A stretch of 44,228 nucleotides of DNA from DATFMH01 sp035267045 (GCA_035267045.1 DATFMH010000172.1:1-44228), one strand, 5' to 3'. Numbered from the stretch's first letter, positions 24,940 to 34,097 are shown. Program-made: numbers and translations. The notes: a model not told the origin generated them from the sequence alone.

Positions 24940-26970
24940 ATGAAACGGTTCCATATGCGGTTACTTCCTGCAATGATATTAGCATTGTCCTTTTTATTTT
25001 CAGCTTGCGAGAGTAAACCGGCCACTAAACTTGCACAAAATAAGGTAATGAGCGATACAAGCAGATATGTCGGAACGGTAAACGCTCCTGAGTTTCCAAA
25101 GGGAATGCAATGGCTTAATACCAACAGGCCCCTGTCATTGAAAGAATTACGGGGGAAAATTGTACTGCTCGATTTCTGGACATATGGCTGTATTAACTGT
25201 TATCACGTATTTCCGGATCTGAAAAGACTCGAAAAAGAATTTCCGAACACATTAGTAGTTATTGGTGTACACTCAGCCAAATTCAAGCGTTCGGGCGAGA
25301 CACAAAATATACGTCAGGCCATACTGCGCTTCGGCCTTGATCATCCGGTGGTCAATGATAAAGATTTTAAAATATGGAAGAGTTATACTATCCGTGCATG
25401 GCCCAGTTTCGTTTTAATTGATCCGAACGGTAAAATTGTTGGCGAAACCTCCGGCGAAGGTATCTATGATATGATGCACAAGTATATCAGCCATATGGTT
25501 CAGGTATTTGGTAAAGAAGGAAAGCTGAATCGTAAGCCACTCAACCTCGTACCTGAATCAGAAAAGAGTGCACAATCTGTCCTATATTTTCCCGGTAAGG
25601 TATTAGCCGATAGTCAGGGTAAACGACTTTTTATCGCCGATACCGATCATCACCGTATAATTGTGACTAACCTGGACGGAAAAGTGGAGGAAGTGATAGG
25701 CAGCGGTAAAGCCGGTTTGAAAGACGGATCATTTGAAAATGCCATGTTCAACCAGCCACAGGGTATGACTTTGATAGGGGATACGTTATATGTGGCGGAT
25801 ACTGAAAATCATGCCATTCGTGAAATAGACCTGAAATCCAAAACTGTGAAAACTTTGGTCGGTACCGGAAAGCAGGCAACACAATTCAACAAGCCGGGTA
25901 CCGGACAAAAAGAGGCGTTGAATTCACCCTGGGGTATTACACATGTAAATCATGATTTGTATGTCGCCATGGCCGGATCCCATCAGGTTTGGAAAATCAA
26001 TCCAGAGACGGCTTATGCTGAACCATTTGCCGGATCCGGTGCCGAAGGCCTATCAGAAGGAACCCGCAGAAATGTTCCAATGGCACAACCAAGCGGCATA
26101 ACGACGGATGGGAAATATCTCTACGTAGCAGAACCGGAAGCCAGTGCTGTTCAGAAAATTGGACTCGGCCCGGATAATAAGGTCACGACGATCGTCGGTA
26201 AGGGACTTTTTGTGTTTGGTGATAAAGACGGCACCGGTGATAATGTCCGTTTACAGCATGATCTTGGTATCGCCTGGTGGAATGGAAAATTGATTGTAGC
26301 GGACACTTACAATAATAAGATCAAAATGATTGATCCTGATTCTCGTCAGACCAAAACGATTTTGGGAAGTGGTAAAGAGGGTTATAAAGACGGTACCGGT
26401 AAAGATGCCCAATTCGATGAACCCGGTGGCCTTTCTGTAATCGGCAACTGGCTGTATATCGCCGATACTAATAATCACCTTATTCGTAAAGATAACCTGA
26501 AAACGAATGAGGTTGAAACGGTTACGCTTACCAATCTCAAAAAACTTGAAATGAAGAATGAGAAAGAAAATCAGGCTCCCGGTAAGATCGTAATGTTAGA
26601 AACGCAGAAAGTGCATCAGGGAAAGAATACTATTTCCCTTAATATCCAACTTCCGAAAGGATATCATTTCAACACGGATGCCGCCAATCATTTCACCCTG
26701 CAAACTGCCGGCGAACATGCCATCTTCCAGGGAAATAAAGAGTTTTCAATTGATAAACCTGAGTTTCCACAGAATATTAAAGTGGATCTGACAAACATTA
26801 AAAGTGACACGTTATTTGTTGATACTTACGCTTACTTCTGTGAAAATCAGAAAGAATCATTATGCCTGTATCAAGGTATACGATATAAGATTCCTTTACA
26901 AATTACCGAAGAAGGGGCTAAAGAAATTAAAGTGAATCCAATATTAAAAACCCAGTTGTATTCTAAATAA
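24940..26970 (+). CDS. NHLRC2-like lipoprotein: thioredoxin domain + NHL propeller + C-terminal beta domain
   Basis: 676 residues. A lipoprotein-type signal ends near FSACES. A TlpA-like thioredoxin domain (about 45-185) carries the redox pair Cys84-Ile-Asn-Cys87 in FWTYGCINCYHVFPDL, the same CINC motif as NHLRC2. Then come about six NHL repeats (200-530) with recurring phrases such as LYVADTENHAIREID and LIVADTYNNKIKMID. A last domain (560-676; NTISLNIQLPKGYHFNTDA) resembles a DsbD-like immunoglobulin fold. It probably acts in the periplasm on thiols or on a bound partner. It is a single gene between dxs and the ars operon, convergent with the latter. Confidence 0.88.
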   Translation: MKRFHMRLLPAMILALSFLFSACESKPATKLAQNKVMSDTSRYVGTVNAPEFPKGMQWLNTNRPLSLKELRGKIVLLDFWTYGCINCYHVFPDLKRLEKEFPNTLVVIGVHSAKFKRSGETQNIRQAILRFGLDHPVVNDKDFKIWKSYTIRAWPSFVLIDPNGKIVGETSGEGIYDMMHKYISHMVQVFGKEGKLNRKPLNLVPESEKSAQSVLYFPGKVLADSQGKRLFIADTDHHRIIVTNLDGKVEEVIGSGKAGLKDGSFENAMFNQPQGMTLIGDTLYVADTENHAIREIDLKSKTVKTLVGTGKQATQFNKPGTGQKEALNSPWGITHVNHDLYVAMAGSHQVWKINPETAYAEPFAGSGAEGLSEGTRRNVPMAQPSGITTDGKYLYVAEPEASAVQKIGLGPDNKVTTIVGKGLFVFGDKDGTGDNVRLQHDLGIAWWNGKLIVADTYNNKIKMIDPDSRQTKTILGSGKEGYKDGTGKDAQFDEPGGLSVIGNWLYIADTNNHLIRKDNLKTNEVETVTLTNLKKLEMKNEKENQAPGKIVMLETQKVHQGKNTISLNIQLPKGYHFNTDAANHFTLQTAGEHAIFQGNKEFSIDKPEFPQNIKVDLTNIKSDTLFVDTYAYFCENQKESLCLYQGIRYKIPLQITEEGAKEIKVNPILKTQLYSK

Positions 26971-27028
26971 ACTAAACTGAGCGATGTTAGTGTGTTTTTA
27001 GTTGAGTAAAGGTATGTTTTAGAAACAT

Positions 27029-27085
27029 TATCAGGACAAGGCCATTAGACCTGATATCCGTCAGACGGTTCTACCCGTCAGACGG
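27029..27085. terminator. Cluster of palindromes between convergent genes
   Basis: TATCAGG (27029-27035) pairs with CCTGATA (27050-27056). It is followed by two copies of the self-complementary CCGTCAGACGG (27058-27068 and 27075-27085). They lie between the ends of the NHLRC2-like gene and acr3, so a two-way terminator is likely; the twin palindromes can also pair with each other. Confidence 0.5.
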
Positions 27086-27121
27086 ACAAACAGTATATTT
27101 TTACCCTAATCGGGTCACTGA

Positions 27122-28162
27122 TTACGCATAGCGCCATTTATTGGCGAGACGGACAAGTGACAACATTACGGGCACTTCGATAAGTACTCCGACAACCGTA
27201 GCGAGTGCGGCACCGGAATTGAGTCCGAAGAGGGAAATAGCTACGGCTACAGACAATTCAAAGAAATTACTGGCCCCGATCATAGAGGCTGGTGCACAAA
27301 TGGTATAGGGCAACCGTATTTTTCTTCCGATATACCATGAGAGGCCGAATATGGTGTAGGTTTGAATGGCCAAAGGAATAGCTATGAGAAGAATATTAAG
27401 TGGTTGCTGTACAATTTCTTCTCCCTGGTATGCAAATAAAAGAACAAGTGTAACAAGAAGCGCTGTAATAGATACAGGTTTAAACTTCGGAACAAATTTT
27501 TGTGTGAACCACTCTTTTCCTTTCATACGAATGAGCAGTGTGTGTGAAAGGAATCCGGCCAGCAAGGGAATCACAACAAATATGACCACCGAAGTAATCA
27601 ATGTACTGTATGGAATAGCGATATCGGTGATGCCAAGTAAAAAACCTACTATGGGGATAAATGCGATCAATATGACAAGATCATTAACAGAGACCTGAAC
27701 CAAGGTATAAGCCGCATCTCCATCCGACAAGTACGACCATACAAAAACCATTGCTGTACAAGGTGCGGCACCCAGCAAGATGGCGCCGGCCAAATATTGT
27801 TGAGCCATGGTGGGTGTTATCCATGCGGCAAAAATATAGTGGAAGAAGATCCATGCAAAAAAAGCCATAGTAAACGGTTTGATCAGCCAATTGACAACGA
27901 GTGTTAGTACCAGTCCTTTTGGTGTACGTCCGACATTCTTAATAGATCCGAAATCGATTTGAAGCATCATCGGATAAATCATAAGCCAAATTAAAACGGC
28001 AACCGGTAAGTTTACGTGGAATAATGTCAGATTACTTAAATTTTGTATACCGTCACCGAAAATTTTTCCAATAATAACTCCGGATATGATACATAAGAGA
28101 ACCCAGGCGGTTAAATATTTTTCAAAAAAGCCGATGGCTTTGGTTTTTGCTGTTCTGTCCAT
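27122..28162 (-). CDS. acr3: Arsenite efflux permease, ACR3 family
   Basis: 346 residues, ten predicted TM helices, BART superfamily. It exports As(III) across the inner membrane. Key motifs: GAAPCTAMVFVWSYLSDGD with the essential Cys (Cys135) and the TM9 region APASMIGASNFFELSVAVAISLFG with its conserved Glu. Last gene of arsR-arsM-arsC-acr3, 42 bp after arsC. Unlike ArsB it belongs to the Acr3 branch and probably works as an antiporter without an ArsA ATPase; no arsA is visible. Confidence 0.95.
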   Translation of the reverse strand: MDRTAKTKAIGFFEKYLTAWVLLCIISGVIIGKIFGDGIQNLSNLTLFHVNLPVAVLIWLMIYPMMLQIDFGSIKNVGRTPKGLVLTLVVNWLIKPFTMAFFAWIFFHYIFAAWITPTMAQQYLAGAILLGAAPCTAMVFVWSYLSDGDAAYTLVQVSVNDLVILIAFIPIVGFLLGITDIAIPYSTLITSVVIFVVIPLLAGFLSHTLLIRMKGKEWFTQKFVPKFKPVSITALLVTLVLLFAYQGEEIVQQPLNILLIAIPLAIQTYTIFGLSWYIGRKIRLPYTICAPASMIGASNFFELSVAVAISLFGLNSGAALATVVGVLIEVPVMLSLVRLANKWRYA

Positions 28163-28204
28163 TTTTGATTTTATAAAGGCGTTAGATAATAATGGTGAAT
28201 AATT

Positions 28205-28645
28205 TTAGGGTCTAATGGGGATATCTAATTCTTTTTCTATGAAATCGTGACAAAAATCACGGATCTCATCACGTATTGAACGAAATGCATTCAATTGATC
28301 CTCTTCAGATCCTTTAACTTTGGCCGGATCCTGAAAATTACGATGAATTTTTAAAGCTTTAGTGGGGAAATAGGGACATCGCTCACGTGCATTATCACAT
28401 ACGGTGATCACATAATCGAACGATTGATCAAGATATTGATCAACATTATCTGATGTATGGCCTGATATATCGATTCCTGCTTCACCCATCACTTTTATAG
28501 CAAGTGGATTGACTCCATGAACCTCTACTCCGGCACTATTAACATCAATGAACGCTCCACCATAATGCCGAAGCCAGCCTTCCGCCATCTGACTCCGGCA
28601 GCTATTCCCGGTGCAAAGCACTAATATTCGAATTCTGGATTTCAT
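28205..28645 (-). CDS. arsC: Arsenate reductase, LMW-PTPase (thioredoxin-coupled) type
   Basis: 146 residues. It reduces As(V) to As(III). The phosphatase-like P-loop CTGNSCRS has nucleophile Cys11; the redox relay pair is Cys83 and Cys90 (VCDNARERCPYF), matching Cys10/82/89 of the S. aureus enzyme, so electrons come from thioredoxin. Third gene of the ars operon, between arsM and acr3, which exports its product. Confidence 0.95.
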   Translation of the reverse strand: MKSRIRILVLCTGNSCRSQMAEGWLRHYGGAFIDVNSAGVEVHGVNPLAIKVMGEAGIDISGHTSDNVDQYLDQSFDYVITVCDNARERCPYFPTKALKIHRNFQDPAKVKGSEEDQLNAFRSIRDEIRDFCHDFIEKELDIPIRP

Positions 28646-28686
28646 AAAAATATAAATCGGATTTATTTTTTGTTCTTATGGAAATA

Positions 28687-29496
28687 TTATTCCACGGGTT
28701 TATTACCGGTGACCGTTACACTCAAAAGGGCGCTTCCGGAAGCACGATATGATTCAATTTCATCATCTGCCAAATACTCCTTCAACAACTCGTCAGGTAA
28801 TTCGATCACTCGACTTTTTGCAATCTTAACATCTGAGAATCCCACTTCCGAGAGTAAATTCACATACTTATCCTGCTCAATGGCACCGGAGACACACCCT
28901 GCATACATCTCGGCAGCTTCTCTGATATTTTCCGGTAACGAACCTTTTGTCACGATATCCGAAACACAAAAGTGTCCACCCGGTTTCAGAACACGGTACA
29001 TCTCGCTGAATCCTTGTCTTTTACAGGGCAATAAGTTGAGCACACAATTACTGACTGCAACATCAATTATATCATCCTCCAGCGGCATCTCGTCGATATC
29101 CCCAAGCCTGAATTCAACGTTGCCAAAACCCAATTTCCGGGCATTATTACGGGCTTTTTCAATCATCAATTCGGTCATATCGATGCCGATTACACGGCCC
29201 TCTTCTCCTACAATAGTCCGGGCTACGAACACATCGTTACCAGCCCCGGATCCGAGATCCACCACGGTATCACCTTTTTTTATATCGGCCAATTCGGTCG
29301 GCATTCCACAACCAAGATTCAGATCGGCGTCAGGATTATATCCTTCAAGACCGGAATAATCTTCACTGAAAATCGTATAGGATGCCACCGGCCCGCAACC
29401 GCATGCACAGCCGCAGTCTTCCTTCTCCTGCCGTGCTATTTCATCATACTTTTGTTTAACTATCTCTTTTAGAACTTTTTCATTTTGATTGCTCAT
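28687..29496 (-). CDS. arsM: Arsenite S-adenosylmethionine methyltransferase
   Basis: 269 residues. It methylates As(III) with SAM to mono-, di- and trimethyl forms. Rossmann SAM motif VVDLGSGAGNDVF (78-90). The three catalytic cysteines expected for ArsM fit Cys63 (NLGCGMP), Cys151 (SNCVLNLLP) and Cys201 (YAGCVSGA). The N-terminus adds a compact run CGCACGCGP (Cys28, 30, 32, 34), a likely extra arsenic-binding or delivery site seen in some ArsM proteins. It lies ten bases after arsR. Confidence 0.95.
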   Translation of the reverse strand: MSNQNEKVLKEIVKQKYDEIARQEKEDCGCACGCGPVASYTIFSEDYSGLEGYNPDADLNLGCGMPTELADIKKGDTVVDLGSGAGNDVFVARTIVGEEGRVIGIDMTELMIEKARNNARKLGFGNVEFRLGDIDEMPLEDDIIDVAVSNCVLNLLPCKRQGFSEMYRVLKPGGHFCVSDIVTKGSLPENIREAAEMYAGCVSGAIEQDKYVNLLSEVGFSDVKIAKSRVIELPDELLKEYLADDEIESYRASGSALLSVTVTGNKPVE

Positions 29497-29506
29497 TGTG
29501 CATTCC

Positions 29507-29845
29507 TTAACAACATTTATTTGGTATTTTATTAGACTCTAATAAATCAGATAGTCCGTTAAAATCATGTATTAGTTCGCCGACGGCCGCTTCATTGAGG
29601 CAATAGCAGGTTCTAACACCTTCTATTTCTCCCTTTATCAACCCGGCATTTTTCAAAGCTTTGAGATGCTGGGATACCGTAGCCTGCGCCAAAGGCAGCG
29701 CATTTGTGATATCGCCGCAGATACATGCCTTTTGCTGTGCCAGTAGTTTTATTATTGCAACACGTGCAGGATGTCCCAGCGCTTTCATGCGCTCCGCCAG
29801 CTTGATGTCATTATCTTCGAATAAGTCTGATTTATTAAGTGCCAT
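29507..29845 (-). CDS. arsR: ArsR-family arsenic-responsive repressor
   Basis: 112 residues from the ATG at 29845; an in-frame ATG at 29908 would extend through the operator and is less likely. The winged-helix core includes LGHPARVAIIKLL, ATVSQHLKALKNAGLI and GEIEGVRTCYCL. Thiols available for As(III): Cys41 and Cys43 (ACICGD, the place of ELCVCDL in E. coli ArsR), Cys80 and Cys82, and a terminal Cys111-Cys112 pair. It represses its own operon until As(III) binds. First gene of arsR-arsM-arsC-acr3. Confidence 0.95.
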   Translation of the reverse strand: MALNKSDLFEDNDIKLAERMKALGHPARVAIIKLLAQQKACICGDITNALPLAQATVSQHLKALKNAGLIKGEIEGVRTCYCLNEAAVGELIHDFNGLSDLLESNKIPNKCC

Positions 29846-29862
29846 AGTTTTAATATTCGTAT

Positions 29863-29878
29863 ATCGTAAATTTACGAT
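29863..29878. promoter_or_regulatory. ArsR operator candidate
   Basis: ATCGTAAATTTACGAT is a perfect 16-bp palindrome, 17 bases upstream of the arsR ATG, the expected place for autorepression. Next to it on the minus strand is TATACGAATATTA, repeated exactly near 30381-30393 in front of the decayed gene. Confidence 0.7.
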
Positions 29879-29908
29879 TAATATAAATCCAGGTTTAATG
29901 AGAAGCAA

Positions 29909-30477
29909 GCATTTTTAATATATTTGAACATAGTCAACATGAGCAGTTCGAATTTTCTCATACAAAAAATTGCCGGAAATGCTGTTCGGGGCAGCTTTTC
30001 ATGTATAAGGCCATTTCAATATATTATTTCCTTTTTCAGAGTAACCATTTATCAACTACTACCTTGACTCTATACCCGGCTCCGACCAGGTATTCGTCGA
30101 CCCGTTGTTGGTAATTATTGGCCTGAATTTGACAATGGACATTTCTAAACACCGGGTATAACGAAGCGGCGATGTTAGGTAAATGCCCGGATTTATCGGT
30201 TCATCCCTTTGATTTCAACTTGTTGATTCCTGAATCCAGTTCAGAATGAAGCTGTTCATGGGTTATGTTTCCCTTGGGCAGTAAGCGAATAACATGATAA
30301 AAATAGATATTCAAAGCAGGAAGTGACTGATCCGTTCAAATGTTTCACCCGCGAAAATCCGTGGCATTTTCTATAAAACGTAATATTCGTATAGAAATGT
30401 CCCCACCTACCTGCAGGATCTGATAACATTTAATAGAAAATAGCTATATTCGATCCGAACAAGGGAAACAAGGATTT
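29909..30477. other. Region between arsR and the VOC gene
   Basis: About 570 bases with no intact gene on either strand. It holds the decayed reading frame at 30057-30367 (minus) and its upstream 13-mer shared with arsR. I see no tRNA, repeat array or strong terminator in the rest. Confidence 0.5.
30057..30367 (-). pseudogene. Decayed small gene of unknown function
   Basis: The minus strand starts at an ATG (30367) with MPRIFAGETFERISHF. It then needs one frameshift near 30330 to enter a frame reading DQSLPALNIYFYHVIRLL and THEQLHSELDSGINKLKS, meets a TGA at 30201-30203, and continues in the same frame as SLYPVFRNVHCQIQANNY, VDEYLVGAGYRV, to a TAG at 30057. The residue mix looks protein-like through all three parts, about 100 codons in total, so one frameshift plus one nonsense mutation is the simplest reading. 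Family not recognised. Alternative: chance open frames. Confidence 0.35.
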
Positions 30478-30882
30478 ATGAAATTGAAAAACAATAAAGT
30501 AACTCAAATTCGTATAGCTCGTCCCACGGATAAAATGACGGATATATTACGCTTTTATCAGGAAGGAATAGGACTTGAGAAAATCGGAACTTTCAGCGAT
30601 CACGAAGGGTATTCCGGGGTTATGTTGCAATTACCGGATACTTCCTGCCATCTTGAATTTACAGAACATTTAGAGGGCAGTCCGTGTCCGGCTCCAACTA
30701 AAGATAATTTACTAGTATTTTATATACCGGATGCCAATAACCGCGATAAGCTGGTCGATCATATGCAGAAATTGGGTTATCATCCTGTCACTCCGGAAAA
30801 TCCGTACTGGCAGGAAAAAGGTATCACATTTGAAGATCCGGACGGTTGGAGAGTTGTTTTAATGAATACACCCGGTATTTAA
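30478..30882 (+). CDS. VOC-superfamily (glyoxalase-like) protein, YycE type
   Basis: 134 residues forming two beta-alpha-beta-beta-beta modules. Strong resemblance to B. subtilis YycE: RIARPTDKMTDILRFYQEGIGL, DHEGYSGVMLQLPD, HLEFTEH, CPAPTKDNLLVFY, GYHPVTPENPYWQEKGITFEDPDGWRVVLMN. Metal ligands of VOC enzymes would be drawn from the His/Glu of HLEF and the Glu of TFEDPDG. The reaction is unknown. It pairs with the SDR gene 13 bp downstream. Confidence 0.85.
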   Translation: MKLKNNKVTQIRIARPTDKMTDILRFYQEGIGLEKIGTFSDHEGYSGVMLQLPDTSCHLEFTEHLEGSPCPAPTKDNLLVFYIPDANNRDKLVDHMQKLGYHPVTPENPYWQEKGITFEDPDGWRVVLMNTPGI

Positions 30883-30894
30883 AAGGAGAGTATT

Positions 30895-31776
30895 ATGAAA
30901 GTCGCTGTTGTCGGCCCGACCGGTGTTTTGGGCCGTAATTTAATTCCTCAATTGATAAAACAAGGACACAAGGTCCTGGCATTGGCTCGCTCCATTCAAA
31001 AAGCCGAGCTGTTATTACCTGAGGATATAGAAATCGTATCCTGTGATTTACTGGATTCCTCCATGGATGAACAATTGCCGGGTATTTTGGAAGGATATGA
31101 CGCTGTCATTCATATAGCAACAGCGATACCAGATGATTTCTCGACTCCAGAGGCATGGGAGACTAATTCCCGGTTGCGCACAGAAGGGACTAAAAGATTA
31201 TTAGCCGCTTCTTTAAAAGCAGGTGTTTCAAATTACTTGCAGCAAAGTATTGTAATGGCTTACCCTGATCATGAAGATAATTGGATCACCGAAGAACAAC
31301 CGCTTGATGAATCCGGTAACAGGGAACAGGTTTGTAAACCTGTGATAACCATGGAATCCATGGTTCGGGAAATCCCGGCTGATCAACTAAAATGGACTAT
31401 ATTCCGTGGCGGTGTTTTTGTGGGTAAAGATACCTTTCAGGACCGCCTGATTAAACGGTTGAGAAATGGTCAGGCAGCCGTTCCTTGTGATGGAAGCCAT
31501 TTTGTTTCCTATATTCATGTTGCGGATATGGCCGATGCATTTGTCCGCGCCCTTTATAAAGCATCATCAGGAATGATCTTTAATATTTGTGATGAACCCG
31601 TTCAACAGAAAGATTATCTCGAGCAATTAACAAAACATCTTGGGATTAATCCTCTTATCAAGTCAGGAGAAGAAACATGTCCTCCTTCACACCGTTGCAG
31701 CAATGATAAAGCCAGAAGCATATTGGGATGGCGGCCATTGCACGGTATTCTGCCCGAAGCGGATCAAATGATATGA
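30895..31776 (+). CDS. Atypical NAD(P)-dependent epimerase/dehydratase (extended SDR)
   Basis: 293 residues, preceded by AAGGAGAG. Rossmann motif GPTGVLGRNL (7-16), cofactor-binding VIHIATAIP, and the C-terminal epimerase phrases FVSYIHVADMADAFVRAL and IFNICDEP. The YxxxK catalytic pair is not found: at its place the sequence reads KPVITMESM, with no Tyr. It may bind NAD(P) without classical SDR chemistry, like regulatory or NmrA-like members. Co-transcribed with the VOC gene. Confidence 0.8.
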   Translation: MKVAVVGPTGVLGRNLIPQLIKQGHKVLALARSIQKAELLLPEDIEIVSCDLLDSSMDEQLPGILEGYDAVIHIATAIPDDFSTPEAWETNSRLRTEGTKRLLAASLKAGVSNYLQQSIVMAYPDHEDNWITEEQPLDESGNREQVCKPVITMESMVREIPADQLKWTIFRGGVFVGKDTFQDRLIKRLRNGQAAVPCDGSHFVSYIHVADMADAFVRALYKASSGMIFNICDEPVQQKDYLEQLTKHLGINPLIKSGEETCPPSHRCSNDKARSILGWRPLHGILPEADQMI

Positions 31777-31901
31777 TTAATTAATAATATGAATCCGCTC
31801 ATCGTCTCAAAACATCCACCGTCAATGATCTACCGTCTGAAATTTTAATTGAATACTTATATCGAACTCAGGGTAATAGAAATAAATGCGATTCCTGCCA
31901 T

Positions 31902-34097
31902 TCAGTTTAGTATGGCATCCTGAAGCGATTTAGAGAACAGATTTTCACTTTTACTCAATTCGATGGGTGAACCCTCTATGCTTGTTACACCGTTTTCAAT
32001 AATATAAATCCTGTCTGCAAATTTTGAACTTTGCACACGATGAGTCACAAGTATGATTCCCATATCCTTTTTCAACTGTGTCAGTAGTTCAAAAACGTCA
32101 TTTTCGAGTTTACGATCCATAGCTGAAGTTACTTCATCCAGCAAAAGTAATTGCGGACGCTGATACAAAGCACGGGCCAGTGTCACCAACTGGCGTTGAC
32201 CACCCGAAATATGGATTCCATCCTCTCCCAATTGCGTATTATATCCCTGGGGAAATTTCAAAAAATATCGTTCAAGCCCATATTCTCTGCAAAATGAAAT
32301 AATTTCCGGGATCTGTTTTTCTGTATCACCCAAACATATATTATCCAATAACGAGCCGTTGAATATTTTCACTTGCTGGGGAACCACCGATATGATATTT
32401 CTCCAGGAAGGAGTTGAAATGGAATTCCATCTTTGACCTGTGTTAACGGTGATATTCCCCTTTTCAGGCAGGTATAAACGTTGGATAATTTTTAGTGTTG
32501 TTGACTTTCCGGATCCACTCTCTCCAAGCAGAGCAATTAATTCGCCTTTCTCTACAGAGAAAGAGATATCTGTTAAAAGTGGTTTCCGACCCGGGAATCG
32601 AAAAGAAAGATTCGTTACTTCTACTTTATTAAAATGATTGATTGTCGATTTATGATGAATCACATCATATTCTGATTTGAGAGATGTAAATTCGTACATC
32701 CTTTCAAATGCCACTCTTGCTTCCTGTAACCGTATATTGGTTAAAACTAATTGCCTGATTGACGGAATAAGGTTATTAGTCATTTGTAAAATGGCAACCA
32801 ATACACCAACCAGCATCGTTTTTAGAATAACCAGGTAGGAAGTCCACCCTAAAACAACCAATAATAATACAATTCCTATTATATCAGCGAAGAAATTAAA
32901 ACCGACTCCAACTCTTCCTAACCCATAAATTTTATCCTGAAAATAACTATAAATTGAAGCGGTTATCTTACCAAAGAAAGTCTCCCTGTTGCCAACTTTT
33001 ATTGTCGGTAAGCCCTGAATAGTGTCTATATAATTACTCTCATTTAATGCGTGTGCCTGCATCACCGCCCGTTCTCCTTCGAGTAATGGTTCCTGATAAT
33101 AAAAAATCAGAATTAAATAAAAGGGTATACATGTTAAAGCCATCAGTCCGGCGGATACCGAGTAGTACATTATGAAAATGACAGATGTAATAGCTATTAA
33201 GACATGGATCATTACCTGACCGATGAGATAAGTTACGGTTTGCTGCAATTTTGAGATATCATACATTCTTGCGATCAGATCACCGGTTTTTCTGCTGTCA
33301 AAAAATAATTGGGGCAAGCGTAGTATTTTGCTGTAAAAAAATTGAATAATTCGGTTATTGAAATCACGGCTTTGACCTATAAGGAAAAGACTGCGGATAT
33401 ACACAAGGCCATTTTTGACGATCAGGAGAAAAGCCAAAAGGAACAATCCTACTATCAATTTCAACATATTTCCATGAGGCAGAATATCATCAATCAATTT
33501 TTGCGAGAAAATGGCGGTCGACAAATTTAGTATGGATATAATGATACCGATTGCTAATGCCAAACCGAGAATATTCAGATCCTGCTCGATGATATCCTTA
33601 AACCATTGGATCTTTTCCCTCAAAACCTTTTTCCTGTTTTGAAATGTTTTATCAGGTTCAAGAACCAATAGAGCCCTGGACTTCCAAATCGATTCTAGTT
33701 CATCCTGGGTCATTTTTTTTACAGAATCGGCCGGGTCAGCGATAAGAAAGCTGCCGTTTTGATAACCATAACAAACCATATAGTGCTGTAAATGGTTATT
33801 TTTAGTAACATGGAGTATAGAAGGTTTATCCAATTTTTTCAGATGAGGAATATCAGCTTCAAAAGCGCCAGCCACCAATCCGGTTTTTTCTGCTGACTGA
33901 TACAGTCCAAGTAATGTTGTTCCCTGTTTATTTGTACCGCTCAATTCCCGCAATCTTTCCATCCGTACTTCGCCTCCGAAATAACGAATAACCATCGATA
34001 GACAGGCTACACCGCAATCAGACTGATCTCTCTGCCGAATAAAAATCTTTTTGATTTTTTTCATTATTTGGCGCTCTTCTTTAATATGTTCTATCAT
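31902..34097 (-). CDS. Peptidase-containing ABC exporter (C39/PCAT)
   Basis: 731 residues. N-terminal C39 cysteine peptidase with QRDQSDCGVACLSM (Cys28), HYMVCYG (His105) and IADPA (Asp121), all intact. A six-TM exporter domain covers about 165-450. The ATPase domain shows GESGSGKST (about 525), signature ISGGQRQLVTLARAL (about 630) and LLLLDEVTSA (about 650). Such proteins cleave the leader after a Gly-Gly and export the peptide. An internal ATG (codon 12, 34064) after GAAGAG may be the true start. No HlyD adaptor and no double-glycine precursor gene is in the window, so cargo is unknown. Last of a three-gene minus operon. Confidence 0.9.
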   Translation of the reverse strand: MIEHIKEERQIMKKIKKIFIRQRDQSDCGVACLSMVIRYFGGEVRMERLRELSGTNKQGTTLLGLYQSAEKTGLVAGAFEADIPHLKKLDKPSILHVTKNNHLQHYMVCYGYQNGSFLIADPADSVKKMTQDELESIWKSRALLVLEPDKTFQNRKKVLREKIQWFKDIIEQDLNILGLALAIGIIISILNLSTAIFSQKLIDDILPHGNMLKLIVGLFLLAFLLIVKNGLVYIRSLFLIGQSRDFNNRIIQFFYSKILRLPQLFFDSRKTGDLIARMYDISKLQQTVTYLIGQVMIHVLIAITSVIFIMYYSVSAGLMALTCIPFYLILIFYYQEPLLEGERAVMQAHALNESNYIDTIQGLPTIKVGNRETFFGKITASIYSYFQDKIYGLGRVGVGFNFFADIIGIVLLLVVLGWTSYLVILKTMLVGVLVAILQMTNNLIPSIRQLVLTNIRLQEARVAFERMYEFTSLKSEYDVIHHKSTINHFNKVEVTNLSFRFPGRKPLLTDISFSVEKGELIALLGESGSGKSTTLKIIQRLYLPEKGNITVNTGQRWNSISTPSWRNIISVVPQQVKIFNGSLLDNICLGDTEKQIPEIISFCREYGLERYFLKFPQGYNTQLGEDGIHISGGQRQLVTLARALYQRPQLLLLDEVTSAMDRKLENDVFELLTQLKKDMGIILVTHRVQSSKFADRIYIIENGVTSIEGSPIELSKSENLFSKSLQDAILN

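Noticed and set aside
28670..29359. 229-codon plus-strand frame
   Set aside because: Exact antisense of arsM, whose motifs and catalytic Cys are intact; Ser/Pro-rich shadow translation.
31902..34097. Type I secretion (HlyB-like) system
   Set aside because: The catalytic Cys of the C39 domain is present, so it is a processing peptidase, unlike the inactive HlyB domain; no HlyD or RTX gene nearby.
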